Positions 58,981 to 64,000 of a stretch of DNA of 64,000 bases are shown here, one piece after another. The DNA comes from Marsupella aquatica. Its lineage: Eukaryota > Marchantiophyta. Each line of letters opens with the position of its first letter. Position 1 is the stretch's first letter. The translations under genes were made by a program, and so were the position numbers. The stretch spans positions 26,784,001 through 26,848,000 of the forward strand of contig OZ316891.1 of NCBI GenBank assembly GCA_973895155.1, read 5' to 3'. The notes under the pieces are model-generated. The model saw only the letters and a program-made list of their open reading frames with translations. It searched no databases and was not told the origin of the DNA.

Positions 58981-59170
58981 ATATGGGGTAATGTGGGTGC
59001 CGCAGAATTGCTCCATTTTCGATACTGGTCAGTGCAAAAAGACATATGGGGTAATGTGGGTGCCGCAGAATTGCTCCATTTTCGATACTGGTCAGAGCAA
59101 AAAGACATATGGGGTAATGTGGGTGCCGAGAATTGCTCCATTTTCGATACTGGTCAGAGCAAAAAGAAAC
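58981..59170. repeat. 63-bp tandem repeat, 3 units
   Basis: Units beginning ATATGGGGTAATGTGGGTGC start at 58981, 59044 and 59107. The third lacks two bases (GCCGAGAATTG for GCCGCAGAATTG). The first two are almost identical. Three reading frames stay open through the array, so the frames here are not independent evidence for a gene. Confidence 0.93.
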
Positions 59171-59214
59171 TCAAGGAAGCATTAAAGTACGTCTCTACCA
59201 TTCCACCAATGTGT

Positions 59215-59600
59215 AATAATGATGTCACCACTGACTGCTGCTACTCTCGTCAAGAATCCTCCAAACTTTAATGACCACCTCGCAAGCAAACAATCGGTTG
59301 GTGTGTTGGCATGTCAGCCAGTTGGTCGAAGAGAAGATGAGAGCGAGCCTTCCATCAATTCCCAATTCACTCTGCGTTGACGCGGGCAGAAATCTTCAAA
59401 GCACAAGCACTGAAGTATGCCTCGACGAATGAGATCTTATTGGTGTCACCACTGACAGCTGCCACTCTCTGCAGAATTCTCCAAACTTTAACTAATGGCC
59501 GCCGCGCTAGCAAACTATCCGCTGGAGATAAGACGAGAGCAGGTCTCTTCATTCACGCGGGCAGAAACCTTCAAAACAAAGCGAGGGATTACTGACCTTC
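59215..59600. repeat. Diverged duplication, 0.2 kb apart
   Basis: TGTCACCACTGAC(T/A)GCTGC, then TCTCCAAACTTTAA-like and GCAAGCAAAC/GCTAGCAAAC words, appear near 59223-59295 and 59445-59518. ACGCGGGCAGAAA(T/C)CTTCAAA appears at about 59380 and 59556. The order is the same, so it is a tandem duplication with unequal decay. Confidence 0.65.
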
Positions 59601-59644
59601 TTTTAAGGCTTTTACTTTTTCGACAGAGTGGCGAATGTGTCGAG

Positions 59645-59805
59645 TGTGTGGAGGACCCCTAGATTTGATAGTTAGATTCTTGCTAATGGGGTCTCTGATT
59701 AGGTGGGGGCACTGACTAAAAAACACTAGCGAATTTTGGCCAAAAGTGGCCAAAGCTTTTTGGGGAGGTGGAATTTTGGAGAACGCCACTAAAAAAACGC
59801 TGGTC
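59645..59805 (-). repeat. Dispersed repeat family, copy 7 (inverted)
   Basis: The reverse complement carries TTTTTTTAGTGGCG, then ATTCCACCTCCCC, AGCTTTGGCCACTTTTGGCC and CCCATTAGCAAGAATCTAA. A plus-strand tail fragment (CTCCTTAAATCTAGGGACAA, GGAATATTCTCAG) lies nearby at about 59988-60050, so two copies meet head to head here. The 119-140-codon frames on both strands are products of this repeat. Confidence 0.6.
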
Positions 59806-60704
59806 CCAGCCCACTATGGAATGGGAGTGGCTGTGGCGGCTACTGCTACTGCGAAGCAGGCTGACACACAGCAGCATCAGCAACACCAACTTACTCTCCC
59901 AAAGACGGAAGGGGTGGGTCTGTATTGATGGGAGGGACCGAGGAGAAGGTGGCACACTCTTGGAAAGAAGACCGTTCCGTAGTCTCCTTAAATCTAGGGA
60001 CAATGTGAATGTCGTGAATAGGAAATTGGCATGCGGAATATTCTCAGTCCTGCAGGAGAGTATCATAAAGCTGTCACGAGGGCAAAGTTCAGGCTCCCTC
60101 CTTCTATTCCGCGTGCCACATCCGTAAAGTAATTTCACCTCCCCACCACCACGGACGCGAGCTAAGCTAAGCTAGCCTCCACGCTACCCACCTCTTGTAA
60201 GATAATTGAAACGTTATTAGTGGCTGCAGCTGCTCAGTTTTGGATTTATCATTTAATTGCTCCCTCTCCGCGTTCCCCACCACCGCGTCCCACTTGAGCC
60301 TGGAGATGCTGTTCTGTAGTGACTGGGGCTGTTTGTGGTACCGGGCTCATCAATTAGGGGAACAAAGGAAATGTACAATATTTGATTGATTCGTGACGAG
60401 TCATCGTTGGCCATCACTTAATCAAGTAAAATTATACAGTATCCGATTCGTGACGAGGCATCGTTGGCATCAATCAATCAGGTTGTTCTGGAGTGGTAAT
60501 GATTTTCCCAGTGATTCTCAGCGGGTCGAGAACTGGAAAGAAGAGGCACCGGAACTAATAGGTGTCCACAACTATTATTGGTTTGAAACCACTGGAGCTA
60601 AATTGAAGCTCGGCAAACTTAGATTGGCTTGCAAGTTCAAAGTAGCTACCGTAAATTGAAGCTCGGCTGAGTATCAACGACACAGTTGTCCCCTAAAACC
60701 CTAC

Positions 60705-60790
60705 TGCGGTGGCATGAATCACCGCGATAGCTTGCAGGTGTTCTGCTTGCGGTGGCATGAATCACCGCGATAGCTTGCAGGTGTTCTGCT
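60705..60790. repeat. Perfect 43-bp tandem duplication
   Basis: TGCGGTGGCATGAATCACCG starts at 60705 and 60748; each unit contains the small inverted repeat GCGGTG/CACCGC and ends GGTGTTCTGCT. No mismatch seen. Confidence 0.93.
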
Positions 60791-60794
60791 CCCA

Positions 60795-61568
60795 TTGCTC
60801 GAGATTTTGAAGTGACTCAAACATACCCTCAAAGATCACTTTATAATCCCACGAATTTACCACCCAGGAATTTACTACCGAGTAATGCGTTTTTCTAGCT
60901 TCCGTGGACAATATAGCTTTCATAGCCCACACACGGCCGGGCCAGCCCGACAAGTCTCTCGGAAGGTTACCTCCCAGCCGGGTTGCAGCTGCTGCTCCCG
61001 AGCTGCCACACGCCGACCACACTTTTCGCTGACTTCATTTGCTTCAGTCGTCCATAACGCTTGGCATACCATGTGAGCTTTACCCCGTAGTGCCTATTAA
61101 ACTGTTGTCTTGCTCCAGCCATCTTCTTAGTTGTGTTCTTCATGACTCTGTTTCTTCTTCCCTTCGAGTCTCCTCCAATCTTCGCTCTTCAAAGAAGCCG
61201 ATTGATTGTGCTTGACATAGAACAACATTTGGGCAGAAGCCATTATGCGGCTGATGGAATTATATCTTCTCACGTAGCGGCGTGGTTTTGACTGTTTTAG
61301 TGCAGGCTGGGATTGGTTTCACTTCACAGGGCAGGTTCATGTGTGCATGGGACGCTCGGATCGTCAACTTCTCTTCGACAATTTCTCGTTAGAAACAAGT
61401 AATAGTTGGCCTTGCTGAGAGTTGTGGCCAGCTACTAAGTAGTTGTGCTGCTCTATGTTCGGCTGAGCCCAAGGGGACTGGAGTTTCGGTTGGATTAGCG
61501 GATTGGGAATCAGCGACACATCAAGCAGGCCAGGAGTGACTGCTGGTGGAAGACGAGCTGTGGCAGTC
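60795..61568 (+). other. Upstream region of the second protease
   Basis: Holds the presumed promoter and 5' leader. The protease frame is open upstream to a TTG at 61503 but has no earlier ATG, so the ATG at 61569 is taken as the start. No clear TATA box identified. Confidence 0.45.
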
Positions 61569-63080
61569 ATGGGGCGTCACAGACAGACCGTGTCCATTTT
61601 TATTATTGTGCTTCTGGCATGCCAAATATGGTCCGGTGCATCATATAGTAATCAACAGACGAAATGGGTCACGAAACATATGTCACAGTTCGAGGGATCC
61701 CGAGTAGTTAGCCGACCTGATAGGCACTTGGTGGAGTCGAGGACGACGACAGGTAAAAGTGGGTACAGGGCGGCTCTCGTTGACGAGGATCACAAGTTGC
61801 ACACGCGATACAATCTCAGCCCAATGGAGAGGATTCGCCGGGCAGCCGAGAGGTCGATGTCCCGGGCAATAGGCCTGGATTTCAAGGCAAGGGCGGCACC
61901 ATATTACAGTAGTGGCAAGGCCGAGAACACAGGACGTAAGGCTCTTCAAGTCGTTGGGACCTCACTGGAGGCCCCCGTTCAGGCCACTCCAGGATCATAT
62001 TCCATGGCATTCTCGCTCGGGACTCCCCCACAGCATTTCATCGCCATAGCTGACACGGGCAGCGACCTCGTGTGGATACAGTGTGCCTCGTGCACTCTCT
62101 GCTTCCCTCAGTTGTCCCCTCTCTTCCAACCCGCCAACTCATCGACTTACACCTCTCTCAGCTGCTCCCGGGCTTGCAACGTACTGGGCAACTTCCTCAG
62201 CCAGTGCTCTCCCAATTGCAAATACGCGTATGGGTATGGTGATCAGAGTACCACACAAGGGGATTTTTCTGCGGACACTGTCAGCCTCGGGGACTTCAAT
62301 GGAACGGGCACGACTCGCATTCCGGACTTCAAGTTCGGCTGCGGGCTTCGGAATAACGGGACATTCACGAGTACTGACGGAATTGTTGGCTTGGCCCGAG
62401 GTCCTATCTCGTTCCCATCGCAGATTGCACCATACCTCAAGAACGCCACCAAATTCTCGTACTGCCTTGTAGATAAGACCGAGACTGGCACAAGCCCGAT
62501 CATATTCGGAGAGGCTGCTGTGCCGACAAACGTGTCTGCGGTCGTGTACACACCAATGCTATCGCCTTACAATGTGTCCGTGGTGCCATATTATTACGTG
62601 AAGCTGCAGGGCATTTCAGTTGGCGGCGTGAATTTGTCGATCCCGAGCTCAGAGTTCCAGGTCGATGCCAATGGCAACGGCGGGACCATATTCGATTCCG
62701 GCACGACGTTCACTGTGTTGTCAAGCGTAGCTTACACTGCCGTGGTGAACGAATTCATGCTACAATTAAGCTCAAGCTATCCGAGTAAGGATTTGTCTCA
62801 GCTCACCGGGTTGAGTGTTTGCTATGACATCACCCTTGCGACTACACTCCAGATCCCTTCAGTTGTATTTCACTATGAAAACGCAGATTTCAACTTACCT
62901 TTCGACAATATCGTAATCATTTTCACCGATAACTTGTCATCTTCTTACATGTGCTTGGCGCTGCTGGAGTCGCCAGGCATGAACATTTTTGGAAGCACGC
63001 AGCAGCAGAACTTCCAGATCGTTTACGAGGAGGATGCTCTCCAGATTGGATGGCTGCCTCTCGACTGCAAAACATTGTAA
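61569..63080 (+). CDS. Nepenthesin-like aspartic protease (A1B family), second paralogue
   Basis: Single-exon gene of 503 codons. A hydrophobic N-terminal segment (IFIIVLLACQIW, about residues 10-21) fits a signal peptide. A propeptide with the HTRYNLSPMERIRRA motif follows. Catalytic motifs are DTGSD (Asp162) and DSGTT (Asp376). The Cys-rich insert (QCASCTLCF onward) has seven Cys, at the same places as in the paralogue at 12892-14481, with which it also shares GNGGTIFDSGTTFT, NADFNLP and the IFG-TQQQNFQI block. Several N-glycosylation sequons (NSS, NGT, NAT, NVS) support passage through the secretory pathway. No lesion is seen. The substrate is unknown. The two genes are about 47 kb apart in opposite orientation, so they are dispersed rather than tandem copies. 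Confidence 0.95.
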   Translation: MGRHRQTVSIFIIVLLACQIWSGASYSNQQTKWVTKHMSQFEGSRVVSRPDRHLVESRTTTGKSGYRAALVDEDHKLHTRYNLSPMERIRRAAERSMSRAIGLDFKARAAPYYSSGKAENTGRKALQVVGTSLEAPVQATPGSYSMAFSLGTPPQHFIAIADTGSDLVWIQCASCTLCFPQLSPLFQPANSSTYTSLSCSRACNVLGNFLSQCSPNCKYAYGYGDQSTTQGDFSADTVSLGDFNGTGTTRIPDFKFGCGLRNNGTFTSTDGIVGLARGPISFPSQIAPYLKNATKFSYCLVDKTETGTSPIIFGEAAVPTNVSAVVYTPMLSPYNVSVVPYYYVKLQGISVGGVNLSIPSSEFQVDANGNGGTIFDSGTTFTVLSSVAYTAVVNEFMLQLSSSYPSKDLSQLTGLSVCYDITLATTLQIPSVVFHYENADFNLPFDNIVIIFTDNLSSSYMCLALLESPGMNIFGSTQQQNFQIVYEEDALQIGWLPLDCKTL

Positions 63081-64000
63081 ACTGAAATTTTTTTCAACAT
63101 AATGCTGAGACGTACATTTCGCTCAAGGTGACATCCAACGGATTCATTAAATAGAAGAGCTTTAGGTTTGTACCCTACAATTTTTCATTGCTAGCAGAAA
63201 TCGGCGACACGACGAGCAGAGTATGTTCATGTACCAAAGGGTCTGATGATCTTCCAGTCAATTTCTATGGAAACACATTTTCTTTGCCATTTCGCTGGAT
63301 AGATCATACGACATTATCGAGGCAGGAATTTTATTTTTCTTCCACCCGTCCTCAATTCTAACGCTTTACTGGAAGCTGAGATTCACGTTTGAGCTCTCAT
63401 TTGAGATATATATATCGAAAACTCTTTCTGCAATCCTGTGAATGCGTTCAATTCGGGGAGTTGTCTCCCAATTTCAGTCATGGATTGCAAATTTGGAAGA
63501 AGTGGAAATCTTAGATGTTTCAACACCAGTAGTCTGAAGAGTCAGAGTGAAAGCTGTTGTATCCTTGAATGAGAGTTCCAATCAACTCTCTATGTGCACG
63601 CTCCCGGGAAATAGCCTCCCGTGTGTACTTCAATCATAGAGTTTGCAGTATGTGATCACCCATTTTCAAGCCTCTTTATCCGAGTGAACATTCCAGTGAC
63701 TCCCACCCTCATTTGTATATCTCTACATCCCTGGCCACAATGTGATCCCCTACCCCATAAGTGCAATTTTACTCTACAGAAATATGACAATGCACTCATC
63801 AATTACTGTTAAGTGCATGTTTGAGCTTATTCAAAACAGTTCATGTACACTTATCAAGGGTTTTCATTCATACAGCATACAGCAGTCGTTCCGCGACTGT
63901 TTTTTGTGAAGTTTACTTTTATTAAGTGTAAAGAGGCAAAAGTAAAATTCACGAGAAAAGGCAAGAACACATTTCTTGCAATTGTGCAGGGTTTGTAATT
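63081..64000. other. Intergenic, 3' of the second protease
   Basis: The first part is the presumed 3' UTR. No further gene or repeat recognised before the window ends. Confidence 0.45.

Noticed and set aside
59716-60138. 140-codon minus-strand and 119-codon plus-strand open frames
   Set aside because: Both lie on copies of the dispersed repeat family and have no domain.
61503-61568. Upstream extension of the second protease from a TTG
   Set aside because: No ATG in this stretch; plant translation would begin at the ATG at 61569, which is directly followed by a signal peptide.

Overview
This is a plant nuclear window, most probably from a seed-free land plant (moss, liverwort or a similar lineage). 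The evidence is spliced genes with GT-AG introns, a RALF peptide precursor, two plant-type nepenthesin-like aspartic proteases, plant LTR retrotransposons, and an apparently intact roadblock-type dynein light chain. The dynein gene fits a plant with flagellated sperm. I cannot name the species from sequence alone.

Layout. 0-12.8 kb is gene-poor: a 69-bp minisatellite (1.66-2.13 kb), a decayed Ty3/gypsy integrase (3.95-4.87 kb), an AT-rich stretch (6.5-7.1 kb), a SINE-like segment (about 7.15-7.45 kb) and an unrecognised coding-like patch (7.77-8.73 kb). At 12.9-14.5 kb lies a single-exon aspartic protease on the minus strand, with a strong hairpin just upstream of its ATG. 17.5-29.3 kb is repeat-rich: diverged tandem copies of a 0.3-kb repeat, two copies of a hAT-like MITE in opposite orientation, a dispersed repeat family and a 279-bp inverted-repeat element. 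At 29.5-31.2 kb is a broken copy of inositol-pentakisphosphate 2-kinase (IPK1). At 33.06-33.52 kb is a RALF precursor on the minus strand.

36.70-42.49 kb is a complete, young Ty1/copia element on the minus strand. It has two LTRs, a 5-bp target duplication, an initiator-Met-tRNA primer site and a polypurine tract, but its Gag-Pol frame carries an in-frame TGA and its integrase lacks the catalytic Glu. 44.5-44.9 kb holds a decayed SANT/MYB-like (PIF/Harbinger or NAM-associated type) ORF. 47.9-49.7 kb holds an intact 580-codon ORF of unknown function, set in decayed retroelement-like sequence. 51.7-53.6 kb is an unprocessed, multiply broken pseudogene of a DDX19/LOS4-type DEAD-box helicase. 54.9-57.3 kb is the five-exon dynein light chain gene. 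58-61 kb is repeats, and 61.57-63.08 kb is a second single-exon aspartic protease, a paralogue of the first.

The likely functional host genes are therefore four: two secretory or vacuolar proteases, one RALF peptide and one dynein light chain. Nothing suggests they form one pathway. The rest records repeated transposon insertion and gene decay. I found no convincing new defence or biosynthetic system; the best candidates for novelty are the 580-codon ORF, the MITE family and the lesions in the young copia element.
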